From the NCBI GenBank assembly GCA_963717695.1, contig CAVQWR010000007.1:682001-746000 (forward strand): a DNA stretch of 64,000 nucleotides, in the 5' to 3' direction. Positions 18,588 through 28,283 of this stretch are shown here, piece after piece. The translations under genes were made by a program, and so were the position numbers. A model generated the notes under the pieces. It searched no databases. It was not told the origin of the DNA and saw nothing but the letters and a program-made list of their open reading frames with translations. Origin of the DNA: CAIWHR01 sp963717695. Lineage in GTDB: Bacteria; Pseudomonadota; Gammaproteobacteria; Burkholderiales; Casimicrobiaceae. Within the stretch, counting starts at the first letter, position 1. Each line of letters opens with the position of its first letter.

Positions 18588-19577
18588 ATGCTGGCCTACA
18601 TCGTTCGCCGCTTCCTGCTCGCCGTGCTGACGGTCTGGGCGATCTCGGTCCTCTCCTTCATGATCATCCACCTGCCGCCCGGCGATTACGTGACGTCGTA
18701 CATCGCGTCGATGTCGGCGTCAGGAAGTGCGGTGTCCGAAGGCGAGGCCAATGCACTGCGCGAGCAGCTCGGCCTCGACAAGCCCATCACCGTTCAGTAC
18801 GCCAAGTGGATGGGCCTCATGGTTCAGGGCAATTTCGGCATGGCGATGGAATGGGGACGCCCGGTCTCCGACGTCATCGGCGACCGTCTGACGCTGACCA
18901 TGGTCATTTCCGTGGCGGCGATCATCTTCACCTGGGCGCTGGCATTGCCGATCGGCATCTACTCGGCGGTCTATCCCTACTCGTTCCTGGATTACGTGTT
19001 CACGTTCGTCGGGTTCATCGGGCTCGCGATTCCCGGATTCCTGCTCGCGCTCATCGTCATGTACGTCGGCTTCGCCTGGTTCGGCGCGAATGTCGGCGGT
19101 CTCTTCTCGCCCGATTTCATCGAGGCCCCGTGGAGCCTGGCAAAGGTGTGGGACCTCACGAAACACCTGCCGATTCCCGCCGTGGTCCTCGGCGTCGCCG
19201 GAACCGCCCAGCTCGTCCGCATCATGCGATCGAACCTGCTCGACGAATTGCGGAAGCCCTACGTGATGACGGCGCGGGCCCGGGGCCTTCCGGAATACCG
19301 GGTCATCCTGCGGTATCCGGTCCGCGTGGCGCTCAACCCGTTCGTCAGCACGATCGGCTACCTGCTGCCGTACGTGGTCTCAGGAAGCATCATCGTCTCG
19401 CTCGTGCTGAGCCTGCCGACGGTGGGCCCACTGCTCCTGAAGGCGTTGATCGCCCAGGACATGTTCCTCGCCGGCACGATCGTGCTGCTGCTGGGGGTCA
19501 TGACCGTCATCGGGACGTTCATCTCCGATCTGCTGCTCATGTGGGTCGATCCCAGAATCCGGCTGGGGCGGCAGTGA
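18588..19577 (+). CDS. Peptide ABC transporter permease (OppB/DppB type)
   Basis: A 329-residue inner-membrane permease. It starts with the family-typical MLAYIVRRFLLAVLTVWAISVLSFMIIHLPPGDYVTSYI and has about six helices. LRIMRSNLLDELRKPYVMTARARGLPEYRVILRYPVRVALNPFVS (first two residues VR in this protein) carries the EAA loop that docks on the ATPase, with TARARGLPE as its core. The stop TGA overlaps the next start GTG by three bases (19575-19577). It is the first gene of the permease/ATPase block after a 297-base gap. Confidence 0.92.
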   Translation: MLAYIVRRFLLAVLTVWAISVLSFMIIHLPPGDYVTSYIASMSASGSAVSEGEANALREQLGLDKPITVQYAKWMGLMVQGNFGMAMEWGRPVSDVIGDRLTLTMVISVAAIIFTWALALPIGIYSAVYPYSFLDYVFTFVGFIGLAIPGFLLALIVMYVGFAWFGANVGGLFSPDFIEAPWSLAKVWDLTKHLPIPAVVLGVAGTAQLVRIMRSNLLDELRKPYVMTARARGLPEYRVILRYPVRVALNPFVSTIGYLLPYVVSGSIIVSLVLSLPTVGPLLLKALIAQDMFLAGTIVLLLGVMTVIGTFISDLLLMWVDPRIRLGRQ

Positions 19578-20704
19578 GCACGGTGATCGGGGCGGCGCAC
19601 AGTGCCGGGAATATCGCGGAACAGCGGATCGCGGTTGCCACGCAGTGGCAACTGATGTGGTGGCGTTTCCGCAAGCACAGGCTTGCGGCGGCGGGCACCA
19701 TCGTCCTCGTCGCGTTCTACCTCGTCGCCGCCTTCGCCGATTTCTTCGCCTACGCTGATCCGCAGGAATCGGACGCCCAGCGATCGCTGATGGCGCCGCA
19801 GGCGATCCACTGGATCGACGACGGCAGATTCCGGCCTTACGTGTACGCGCTGAAGGGCACGCGCGACCCGCTGACGTTCAAGCGGGTCTATGTTCCCGAC
19901 ACGAGCCAGAAGATACCGGTCGTGTTCTTCGGGCACGGAGAGCCCTACGCTTTGCTGGGATTCATCCCGACCGATCGCCATCTCATCGCCGTCGAGGGCG
20001 CGAAGGCGAGCGAGTCGCTGTTCCTGATGGGCACCGACACGCAGGGACGTGATCTCTGGTCGCGGCTGATGTACGCCACGCGCACGTCGATGACCATCGG
20101 TCTGGTCAGCGTGGCGCTCAGCCTCGTGCTGGGCGTCGTCCTGGGCGGCATGTCCGGCTATTTCGGCGGCCTGATCGACACGGTCATCCAGCGCATCATC
20201 GAAATTCTCCGCTCGATTCCGACGATTCCGCTCTGGATGGGTCTCGCCGCGGCGCTCCCTGCGGACTGGGACGTCGTGAAGGTCTATTTCGCCATCACGA
20301 TCATCATTTCGCTCATCGGCTGGACCGAGCTGGCGCGGGTCGTTCGCGGGCGGTTCATTTCGCTGAAGGAGGAGGACTTCGTCATGGCGGCCGAGCTCGT
20401 CGGCTGCAGCAAGTCGCGGATCATCTTCCGCCACATGGTGCCGTCGTTCATCAGCCACATCATCGCGGCCACCACGCTGGCGATCCCCGCGATGATCATC
20501 AGCGAGACGTCGTTGAGCTTCCTGGGGCTGGGGCTGCGGCCGCCCGCCATCAGCTGGGGGGTGCTGCTCCAGGATGCGCAGAACATCCAGGCGCTGGCCA
20601 TCTCGCCGTGGCTGCTCATCCCTTCGCTTGCCGTCATCGTCGCGGTGCTCGCGTTCAATTTCATGGGCGACGGCATCCGGGACGCGGCGGATCCTTACCT
20701 GTAG
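19574..20704 (+). CDS. Peptide ABC transporter permease (OppC/DppC type), with large periplasmic insert
   Basis: A 376-residue permease that begins at GTG 19574, overlapping the oppB-type stop codon. After a cytoplasmic leader (WQLMWWRFRKHRLAAAGTIVLVAFYLVAAFADFFA) there is a periplasmic insert of about 110 residues before the core starts at LFLMGTDTQGRDLWSRLMYATRTSM. OppC normally has only a short segment here. The EAA loop is EEDFVMAAELVGCSKSRIIFRHMVPSFI, and the end is LAFNFMGDGIRDAADPYL, as in the family. The reading frame is open upstream, but the frame shared with oppB is antisense-like noise. Confidence 0.9.
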   Translation: MSTVIGAAHSAGNIAEQRIAVATQWQLMWWRFRKHRLAAAGTIVLVAFYLVAAFADFFAYADPQESDAQRSLMAPQAIHWIDDGRFRPYVYALKGTRDPLTFKRVYVPDTSQKIPVVFFGHGEPYALLGFIPTDRHLIAVEGAKASESLFLMGTDTQGRDLWSRLMYATRTSMTIGLVSVALSLVLGVVLGGMSGYFGGLIDTVIQRIIEILRSIPTIPLWMGLAAALPADWDVVKVYFAITIIISLIGWTELARVVRGRFISLKEEDFVMAAELVGCSKSRIIFRHMVPSFISHIIAATTLAIPAMIISETSLSFLGLGLRPPAISWGVLLQDAQNIQALAISPWLLIPSLAVIVAVLAFNFMGDGIRDAADPYL

Positions 20705-20717
20705 CGGCGCAACGACG

Positions 20718-21699
20718 ATGCAAGAAGATCGCAAGCCTCTGCTGTCGGTGCGGAACCTGAAGACGAGCTTCTTTCCAGGACGAGGGAACGTCAAGGCCGT
20801 CGACGGCGCTACCTTCGACGTGTACCCGGGAAGGACGCTCGGCATCGTCGGCGAGAGCGGCTGCGGCAAGAGCGTCACCGCGCAGTCGATCCTGCGCATC
20901 GTCGACCAGCCCGGCCGGATCGTCGACGGAGAGATCGTCCTCACCCGCGCCGACGGGTCGCAGGTCGACCTCGTCAAGCTCGAGGCCAACAGCAGGGAGA
21001 TACGCTCGATCCGCGGCGGGCGACATCGGGCTCATCTTCCAGGAGCCGATGACCTCCTTCAGCCCGGTCCACACGGTCGGCGAGCAGATCATCGAGGCGA
21101 TCCGCCTGCACAACGCAGTCGGCAAGAAGGAGGCGAGGCGGCGCGGAATCGAGGCGCTGCGCAGCGTCGGCATCCCGAAGCCGGAGCGGCGCATCGACGA
21201 GTACTCGTTCGAGCTCTCCGGCGGGCTTCGCCAGCGCGCGATGATCGCGGTCGCCCTTTCCTGCGATCCGCGTCTCCTCATCGCCGACGAGCCGACGACG
21301 GCGCTCGACGTCACCACCCAGGCGCAGATCCTGGATCTGCTGCGCAAGATCCAGCAGGAGCGGGGCATGGCCATCATGCTCATCACGCACAACCTCGGCG
21401 TGGTCGCGGAGATGGCCGACGACGTGGTCGTCATGTATCTGGGCCGCGTGGTCGAGCAGGGCACGGTCGACGACATCTTCCACGATCCGAAGCACCCGTA
21501 CACGAAGGCGCTGCTGCAGTCGATTCCGAGCATCGAGTCGGTGCCGAGATTGAAGCTTCCGACGATCAGCGGATCCATTCCCCATCCGTACAACCGGCCG
21601 ACCGGCTGCCCCTTCCATCCCCGCTGCACAGCCGCATCCCCGGCCGCTGCGACCGAAGCGAACCGCCTCTTCTGCCAGTCGGTGACGGAAGAATGGTGA
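20718..21699 (+). CDS. Peptide ABC transporter ATPase (OppD type), one frameshift
   Basis: The first of two nucleotide-binding subunits. Walker A is GESGCGKS (about residue 50), the Q-loop is IFQEPMTSFSPVHTVGEQI, the signature is LSGGLRQRAMIA, Walker B is LLIADEPTTALDV, and the switch His lies in LITHNLGVV. The C-terminal oligopeptide-binding extension has HPYTKALLQSIPS and a zinc/iron-like cysteine region CPFHPRC (later cysteines C-x-x-x). One indel near 21017 separates the Walker A half from the rest. It begins 14 bases after the oppC stop. Confidence 0.9.
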
Positions 21700-21749
21700 G
21701 CTGCTTTCTCTACCAATGACGAGCGACGCCGTCAGGCACCGGGAAGTCC

Positions 21750-22772
<1,023 letters not shown>

Positions 22773-22872
22773 CGGAATCCGCTGCGAATATGTGACAGCC
22801 GCAACCGATGGCCGCTTTCGACTGCGGACTCAATCGATCGACCTTCTCCGAAGCGGACGTTCGTGAACGGCC

Positions 22873-23831
22873 ATGAGTGGGCTCATGGTCAATGCGCCAT
22901 TCCCCGGTGTCGCCTTTCGTGCGATCCTGGTCCTCGCCTGTACCGTAACGCGAACTGGGGCCGCACCTCTGACGGACAATGGCGAAACGCTTCCGCTTCG
23001 CTGTGGGACCTCCCTGAGCGCCCTCGGATTTCCTGGCCCCTTGCTTCGGGCAACAGTTCGCGGAGTGCCGGTCTGGTTCATCGTGGATTCGGGGGCTTCG
23101 ACCCACGCGCTCGCGTCGTGGGTGGTGAGCGTCGCGCATCTCGAAACGCGGCGGACGAAATCAACCGTTGCGGGATCAACAGGTGTGGAACGTCCTGTCC
23201 GCGCGATAACCAATCAAAAAATCGGGCTGGAAGGAGGCCACGATCTCACGCTCCGTGACGCGATCGTCGTTGAGTTTCCACCGGACTTCGCCGAGCAGAG
23301 GATCGGTGGACTCGTGTCGCCGCAACTGCTCGCCACGAGACACGTCGCCGCGGTGCTAGATCTCCGAACGCCTTTGCTGCGATTCGAGCCATTCGATAGG
23401 GCGGCAGCGAGCCTCGGTCGCGATCGCCGCTGGTCTCGAGTGGTTCGCGCGTATGCCACAACCAGGAGTCGCCATTCGAGAATCGGCTGTACGCGGCGTC
23501 GGTGACGGCCAATGGCATTGCCGGCACGTTGTTGGTGGATACGGGCGCCACCAGTACTCTCGTCGTGCCGGGTTCTCGCATTGCAAACTCGCTGGCGGAC
23601 CACGCATCGGGGGCTGGTCAGGCACAGGGCGTCGGCGGCGGCGTGCAAACGATGCCGGTCGCGGCCAACGTGAGATTTGAGCGCGGCGGCACGACGTCAT
23701 TGATCGCTGTGACGATCGGCGGGGCCGCGCCGTCCTGCGGGCCGGACGGCCTCATCGGGATGGATGCATTACGCCATTGCATCCTTGTGCTCGGTGAATC
23801 GGCGTTCGCGTGGTCTTGCCAAGCAGACTGA
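22873..23831 (+). CDS. Secreted two-lobed retropepsin-like aspartyl protease (one frameshift)
   Basis: ATG 22873 or 22885 leads into an export signal (VAFRAILVLACTVTRTGAA). The first lobe has WFIVDSGASTHALASW at about residues 68-83, the D-S/T-G catalytic motif, then a GGLVSPQLLA segment typical of the closing hydrophobic-Gly loop. After an indel near 23440 a second lobe follows: NRLYAASVTANGIAGTLLVDTGATSTLVVPGS, then GPDGLIGMDALRHCILVLGES. Both lobes carry the D[ST]G triad and a G-[LM]-[VD] motif, so the protein looks like an internally duplicated aspartyl protease in one chain. Peptidase activity is inferred only. It follows the peptide operon by 100 bases. Confidence 0.78.
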
Positions 23832-23887
23832 TAAAGCGGACGTTCTGGTATCACGGTCGGCGCGGGAGCCTGCCATGGGTTCCGGTG

Positions 23888-24277
23888 TCACGCTCCGAGG
23901 CTCGCGCAGACCCGCTGCAGAAGTGCCCGCACTTCCTTGCCGATGGCCTGCACTCCCGGCTTGTCGACCAGTTTCAACACAGCCTCGGGGTCCATGAACG
24001 CGACCGTTATGGTTCCATCCGCTTCTTCACGCACGACCACATTGCAAGGTAGCAGCAAACCGATGTCGGGGTCGGCCTCGATGGCACGGTGTGCGAGCGG
24101 CGGGTTGCACGCGCCAAGTATCCGATACGGCCGGCCTTCGACATTGAGCTTGGCCTTCAGCGTCGCCTTGACGTCAATATCCGTGAGCACACCGAATCCT
24201 TCCGCCTTCAGGGCCTCGGTGACTTTCGCAACGGCGGTATCGAACGGCAGCTTGAGCTGCGTGCTGAATCCGTACAT
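23888..24277 (-). CDS. DUF302 family protein
   Basis: A complete 129-residue DUF302 protein: MYGFSTQLKLPFDTAVAKVTEALKAEGFGVLTDIDVKATLKAKLNVEGRPYRILGACNPPLAHRAIEADPDIGLLLPCNVVVREEADGTITVAFMDPEAVL. The GFGVLTDIDV, ILGACNPPLA and GLLLPCNV motifs are conserved in the family. No signal peptide is seen, so it is cytoplasmic. Its function is unknown. It lies downstream, on the same strand, of two Gly/Met-rich envelope proteins, which suggests a stress or metal context. Confidence 0.9.
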   Translation of the reverse strand: MYGFSTQLKLPFDTAVAKVTEALKAEGFGVLTDIDVKATLKAKLNVEGRPYRILGACNPPLAHRAIEADPDIGLLLPCNVVVREEADGTITVAFMDPEAVLKLVDKPGVQAIGKEVRALLQRVCASLGA

Positions 24278-24421
24278 GAATCGACTCCTATTGCGAAGCG
24301 GAGATAATGGTCGTGCACCGCAATTTCATTTGAATTGACCCTACGATGATCGGTATTGCGATCGGCGGCGGCGATCGCCCGGCGACCAGTTGTACCACGT
24401 TAATACTGCCCCGCTTTCATA

Positions 24422-24958
24422 TCAACCATGTTTCATCTTTTCGCGCTGCTCCGCGGTGAGTACGGCATCCATCTGCTTCTGGGCGGCGAGGGAAAGGTCG
24501 AACATCTGCTGCCGAAGCTCTGACATCTCCCGGAAGCTCTTGCTGAGCGCCGCGTCATCGCGTGGTTCGGCGTTGAACTGCTCGTTCATCTGCGACCGCT
24601 CATCCTGCATCTTGCCCATCAGGTCCCAGTGTTTGCGACGTACGTCGTCCCGGATCTTCGCGATCCTGTTGCGCTGCTCCGTCGTAAGATGGAGATCTGC
24701 TCTTGGGCCGTCGCCGCCCATCATGCCGGGCGCCATGCCATAGCCGCGACCCTGGCCGTCCATCATGCCGGGGCCCATGCCGTAGCCGCCCATCATTCCG
24801 TCCCCACCCATGGCGTAGCCGCCCATCACGCCGCCGCCCATGCCATAGCCATGGCCGTAAGCATCCTGCGGTGGGTCCGCCAGCGCGCTTGCTCCCACAA
24901 TTGTTCCGCCAATCAATACGGCGGCGCTCAACGTCTTGCGAAGGTTCATTTGTTTCAT
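24422..24958 (-). CDS. Periplasmic Spy/ZraP-like protein with Gly-Met repeats
   Basis: An exported protein of 178 residues. The signal peptide runs to SALA (residues 1-27). The next about 60 residues are built of MGGYG, MMGGYGM and GPGMM repeats. Then comes an LTxxQ-type helical domain: LHLTTEQRNRIAKIRDDVRRKHWDLMGKMQDERSQMNEQF and LRQQMFDLSLAAQKQMDAVLTAEQREKM. This matches heavy-metal or envelope-stress chaperones of the CpxP/Spy/ZraP group. ATG 24958 (MKQMNLRK) is preferred over 24970. The Met-rich segment suggests copper or another soft metal, but no metal specificity can be proved from sequence. Confidence 0.82.
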   Translation of the reverse strand: MKQMNLRKTLSAAVLIGGTIVGASALADPPQDAYGHGYGMGGGVMGGYAMGGDGMMGGYGMGPGMMDGQGRGYGMAPGMMGGDGPRADLHLTTEQRNRIAKIRDDVRRKHWDLMGKMQDERSQMNEQFNAEPRDDAALSKSFREMSELRQQMFDLSLAAQKQMDAVLTAEQREKMKHG

Positions 24959-24997
24959 CGCTAACTCCATGCAATTAAAGCAGCATCGATTTTCCGT

Positions 24998-25210
24998 TCA
25001 CTTTCCCTTTTGCTTGACGATCCATGCCACGAGGCCGGCAACGACGACGACGAGCAGAATCGGCACCAGTAGCCCGCCGTATCCACCCATGCCGCCGTAG
25101 CCGCCCATCCATCCGCTGCCCCCGTTCATCATCCCTCCGTCCTGCGCCATAACAAGGCCGCTCGCCAAGAGGGGCACCAAACCAAACGCCGTAGCAATTG
25201 AGGTCTTCAT
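24998..25210 (-). CDS. Small Gly/Met-rich membrane protein
   Basis: A 70-residue protein: signal-like start MKTSIATAFGLVPLLASGLVMAQ, a Gly/Met linker DGGMMNGGSGWMGGYGGMGGYGG, one transmembrane helix LLVPILLVVVVAGLVAWIV, and a KQKGK tail. GGAGCTCTT lies before the ATG. It shares the MGGYG motif with the Spy-like protein just downstream, and the two are 40 bases apart. No named family is certain. Confidence 0.75.
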   Translation of the reverse strand: MKTSIATAFGLVPLLASGLVMAQDGGMMNGGSGWMGGYGGMGGYGGLLVPILLVVVVAGLVAWIVKQKGK

Positions 25211-25631
25211 AAGAGCTCCTGAGCAAATCGATGACGCGATAGCACTACTTTGGCGTTGAGCTCGCCAAATTGAACGGCCATCGCGCGATCCCCGGCAAAT
25301 CCGGGAATGCGAGCGGAACTCCACAGGCATCGACGACCGCTACGACCGGCAGATGCGCATTACGTGAAGGTTCCGAATCGGAAACGTTAGAGCAAACCTA
25401 CGCGGACCCAAGACCGCGGTCCGTGCGTTACCGAACGCCGCCATGCCGATCGGCGCTCGGCGATAGGCAGTCAGTGCCTGGATGGACCGATGACCCCCTG
25501 CATAAAGGGAGAAAACAGGTCAGAAGCGCTGTTAGGCGTGCGCTGGCGGGCGATGCTCGAGCGTGCGCGACGGGCCGCAAGGGGACTGCCGGGCCACGGA
25601 CTGTCGCGGGCCTTCCCGATCGTGGACAACG
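25211..25631 (+). other. 421-base intergenic region, no gene seen
   Basis: This lies between the end of kduD and the start of the small Gly/Met-rich gene, so it holds the promoter of the Gly/Met/DUF302 cluster and the kduD 3' end. I saw no ORF with coding character, RNA or clear terminator. Confidence 0.5.
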
Positions 25632-26390
25632 CTATCGCGCGAGCCACCCGCCGTCCACGGCCAGCACGTGGCCGTGGACGTAATCGGACGCCGCCGACGC
25701 GAGGAACACTGCGGCGCCGGCGAGATCGGCGGGCATCCCCCAGCGCTCGGCGGGAATGCGCGCGAGAATCGCTTGGTTGCGCTCGGCATCGGCGCGCAGC
25801 GCCGCGGTGTTGTTCGTCTCCATGTAGCCGGGCGCGATGGCGTTGACGTTTATTCGGCGATTTGCCCATTCGCAGGCGAGAAGCCGCGTCAATCCGGCCA
25901 CGCCGCTCTTGGACGCCGTGTACGACGCGACGCGGATGCCGCCCTGGAACGAGAGCATCGATGCGATGTTGATGATCTTGCCCCCGGAACCCTGCGCGAC
26001 GAATTGTCGTGCCACCGCCTGCGACAGAAAGAACAGCGATCGCAGATTGACGTTGACGACGTCGTCCCAGTCGCGCTCGGTGAATTCGAGCGCGTCGGCG
26101 CGGCGGATGATGCCGGCATTGTTGACCAGGATGTCGATCCTGCCGAACTCGGACAGGCTGCCGGCGACGATGGCCGGGATGTCTGCTGTCGACGAAAGAT
26201 CCGCTTTCACGTCGAGATAGCGGCGACCGGCTGCTTCGACCGCGGCGCGCGTGGCCGCAGAATCGCTGCGATTCGCCCCCACGATGTCGGCTCCGGCCTC
26301 CGCAAGCGCGGCGGCAATTCCGAGGCCGAGGCCGGTGTTGCAGCCGGTGACGATGGCGGTCTTGCCTTCGAGGTCGAACAGCCGATGCAT
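25632..26390 (-). CDS. kduD: 2-deoxy-D-gluconate 3-dehydrogenase (SDR)
   Basis: KduD reduces 2,5-diketo-3-deoxygluconate to 2-keto-3-deoxygluconate in uronate breakdown. The 252 residues have the SDR motif TGCNTGLGLGIAAALAEAGADIVGANRS (residues 15-42), NNAG, catalytic Ser in IINIASMLSFQGGIRVASYTASKSG with YTASK, and the KduD-like INVNAIAPGYMETNNTAALRAD. LAVDGGWLAR ends the chain as in KduD. It lies 28 bases after kduI, so the two form an operon, and this pairing makes the gene assignment firm. Confidence 0.92.
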   Translation of the reverse strand: MHRLFDLEGKTAIVTGCNTGLGLGIAAALAEAGADIVGANRSDSAATRAAVEAAGRRYLDVKADLSSTADIPAIVAGSLSEFGRIDILVNNAGIIRRADALEFTERDWDDVVNVNLRSLFFLSQAVARQFVAQGSGGKIINIASMLSFQGGIRVASYTASKSGVAGLTRLLACEWANRRINVNAIAPGYMETNNTAALRADAERNQAILARIPAERWGMPADLAGAAVFLASAASDYVHGHVLAVDGGWLAR

Positions 26391-26418
26391 CGGAGCCCTC
26401 GCCTGCGTGGGCGCGCGA

Positions 26419-27255
26419 TCAGCGCAGCGCCGAAGGCGCCACGCCGTCCATGTCGGGGAAGACCTGATTCTCGCCCACCATTCCCCAGATGAAGGTGTAC
26501 GCCTGCGTGCCCGCGCCCGAATGGATCGACCAGCTCGGGCTGATGACGGCCTGCTCGTTGCGCACGACGATGTGCCGCGTTTCCCGCGGCTCGCCCATCA
26601 GGTGGATCACCATGCTCTCCGGCAGCAGGTTGAAGTAGAAATAGACCTCCATGCGGCGGTCGTGCGTGTGGCAGGGCATGGTGTTCCACACGCTTCCTTC
26701 CTCCAGCCGGGTCATCCCCATCACCAGCTGGCAGGTGGGCAGCACGTCGGGCAGGATGAACTTGTGGATCGTGCGCCGATTGGCGGTACGGGCATCGCCC
26801 AGCGTTTCGTGCGACGCCTGCGCCATCGATATGGTCCTGTGCGGGTACGCCGCGTGAGCCGGCGCGCTGTTGAAATAGAGCTTCGCCGGGCGCGACGGGT
26901 CGCGGCTGGCGAAGCGGACCGCGCGCGCCCCTTTGCCGACGTAGAGCGCCTCCTCTGTTTTCACGTCGAAGCGAGCGCCGTCGATCGTCACGAATGCGTC
27001 GCCGCCGATGTTGATGAGGCCGAGCTCGCGCCGCTCGAGAAAGAATTCGGTGCCCGTGTGCCGGCCGAGTTCGGGCGCAAACTCCAACGGCTCGACGGTC
27101 GGGCAGATGCCGCCGACGATGATGCGGTCGATCTGGCTGTAGGTGAGTGTGATCTCTCCCGGCGCGAAGATTCCCTCAATGAGAAAATGACGGCGCAGGC
27201 CTTCGGTGTCGAGCGTCCGTGCCTGTTCGCTGTGCACCGGTTGACGGATTTCCAT
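26419..27255 (-). CDS. kduI: 5-dehydro-4-deoxy-D-glucuronate isomerase
   Basis: KduI isomerises 4-deoxy-L-threo-5-hexosulose uronate to 2,5-diketo-3-deoxygluconate, in pectin or other uronate catabolism. The 278-residue length is exactly that of the family. Motifs include GIFAPGEITLTYSQIDRIIVGG, LINIGG, and the metal site MPCHTHDRRMEVYFYFNL (His, His, Glu) with a further His in SPSWSIHSGAGTQAYTFIWGMVGEN. It precedes kduD on the minus strand and is divergent from a sugar ABC transporter, which suggests import of oligogalacturonides or similar. Confidence 0.95.
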   Translation of the reverse strand: MEIRQPVHSEQARTLDTEGLRRHFLIEGIFAPGEITLTYSQIDRIIVGGICPTVEPLEFAPELGRHTGTEFFLERRELGLINIGGDAFVTIDGARFDVKTEEALYVGKGARAVRFASRDPSRPAKLYFNSAPAHAAYPHRTISMAQASHETLGDARTANRRTIHKFILPDVLPTCQLVMGMTRLEEGSVWNTMPCHTHDRRMEVYFYFNLLPESMVIHLMGEPRETRHIVVRNEQAVISPSWSIHSGAGTQAYTFIWGMVGENQVFPDMDGVAPSALR

Positions 27256-27309
27256 GGGGATTCTTTCGGGTGGGCCGGGGACGCGCTTTCCGGCGGCATG
27301 AAGTGAAGT

Positions 27310-27861
27310 CTAGCCGCCTGTCGTGGCGGCGCCGCTCGCCTGCGTGTCGAGTTCGATGTCGACCATCATTTCCGTTGCGAGCGTCTCGAGCTCGCGCTTC
27401 AGCTCGTCGTTGCGCAGCGAGTCCGGGACGGCGAGAACCGCCTTGACCCTGAAGAGCTGGCCGGCGGACATCGGAGCGCTCACGACCTCGGTATAAAGCT
27501 CCTCGATGCTGACGCCGTGCCGCGCAAGGCTGCCCGACAGGTCGCGCACGATCCCCGGATGATCGTTCCCGACGAGTTCAAGACTGACGGCCCGCTTCCT
27601 TGCCGGCGGCAACCCTCTCGAATCCCCCGTCACGATGACGACGTGCAATCCGGAGGAAATGAGTCCGCGGAGCGCGCTGGAGATCGGTTCGACATTCTGT
27701 TCCGGCACTTCGATATGCACGATGCCGGCGAACTGGCCAGCGAGGCTCGCCATGCGGCTGCCGACCCAGTTCGCGCCGAAGCGCTGGGCGACATCGGAGA
27801 GCGAATTGACGATGCCGGGGCGATCGCTGCCAATCACTGTCAATACGAGAGACGTCGTCAC
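27310..27861 (-). CDS. ACT-domain protein, glycine cleavage repressor (GcvR)-like
   Basis: A 183-residue protein with two tandem ACT domains. The first reads LVLTVIGSDRPGIVNSLSDVAQRFGANWVGSRMASLAGQFAGIVHIEVPEQ, the second VSLELVGNDHPGIVRDLSGSLARHGVSIEELYTEVVSAPMSAGQLFRVKAVLAVP. The D[RH]PGIV motif occurs in both, as in GcvR and related amino-acid-sensing regulators. There is no DNA-binding domain, so it probably acts on another protein. It lies 54 bases upstream of kduI and may share its transcript, an odd partner for uronate genes. Confidence 0.85.
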   Translation of the reverse strand: MTTSLVLTVIGSDRPGIVNSLSDVAQRFGANWVGSRMASLAGQFAGIVHIEVPEQNVEPISSALRGLISSGLHVVIVTGDSRGLPPARKRAVSLELVGNDHPGIVRDLSGSLARHGVSIEELYTEVVSAPMSAGQLFRVKAVLAVPDSLRNDELKRELETLATEMMVDIELDTQASGAATTGG

Positions 27862-28283
27862 GGCTTCAGCCTTTTGGTGGGGATGTTTTCAAAATAATAA
27901 CCGTTTCGGGGGCGCGTCGCTGGCGACGACCCTTCCCGGCACGCCCGCCCCCCATTACGTAGGCAGCGATATCGCATGAGGGACGCTTGCGAAGCGCCAA
28001 ACGAGCCCTGAAGTGGTCCGCTGAACCGATCGGGGGACGGACGACCTTCGGTGAAATGCACCACCGTCCGAGAATAAGTCGGGATGGCGGCCTGGACCCG
28101 CCGGATCGCGGCAATATTGGTCGCCTGCGGCATCGATCGACGCTGGCGCCACGCAGTCCTTGGTGCCCGTTGACGTAAGTCAACACGGGGTGCCCTCGCG
28201 CGACCGATCATGAACGCTTCTCGCGTGAACGCGGCGGACGCGCAGCCCCGCATGCGCGGATTCCGACCAAAGAGGTCAGGACT
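27862..28283 (+). other. 422-base divergent intergenic region (ACT protein / sugar ABC operon)
   Basis: No gene is seen. It must hold the promoters of the divergent ACT-kdu and ABC operons. Near the ABC side lies a palindrome (entered separately). Confidence 0.5.
28166..28189 (+). promoter_or_regulatory. Candidate operator palindrome upstream of the sugar ABC operon
   Basis: GTTGAC GTAA GTCAAC (28169-28184) is a perfect 6+6 palindrome with a 4-base spacer. It is extended by CCC and GGG at a two-base offset. It stands about 95 bases before the ATPase start, where a regulator of GntR, LacI or similar type could bind. The cognate regulator is not in the window. Confidence 0.55.

Noticed and set aside
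18806..20704. 632-codon frame that would place an extra domain before the OppC-type permease
   Set aside because: The first half is out of frame over the oppB-type gene. GTG 19574 at the oppB stop gives the proper start.
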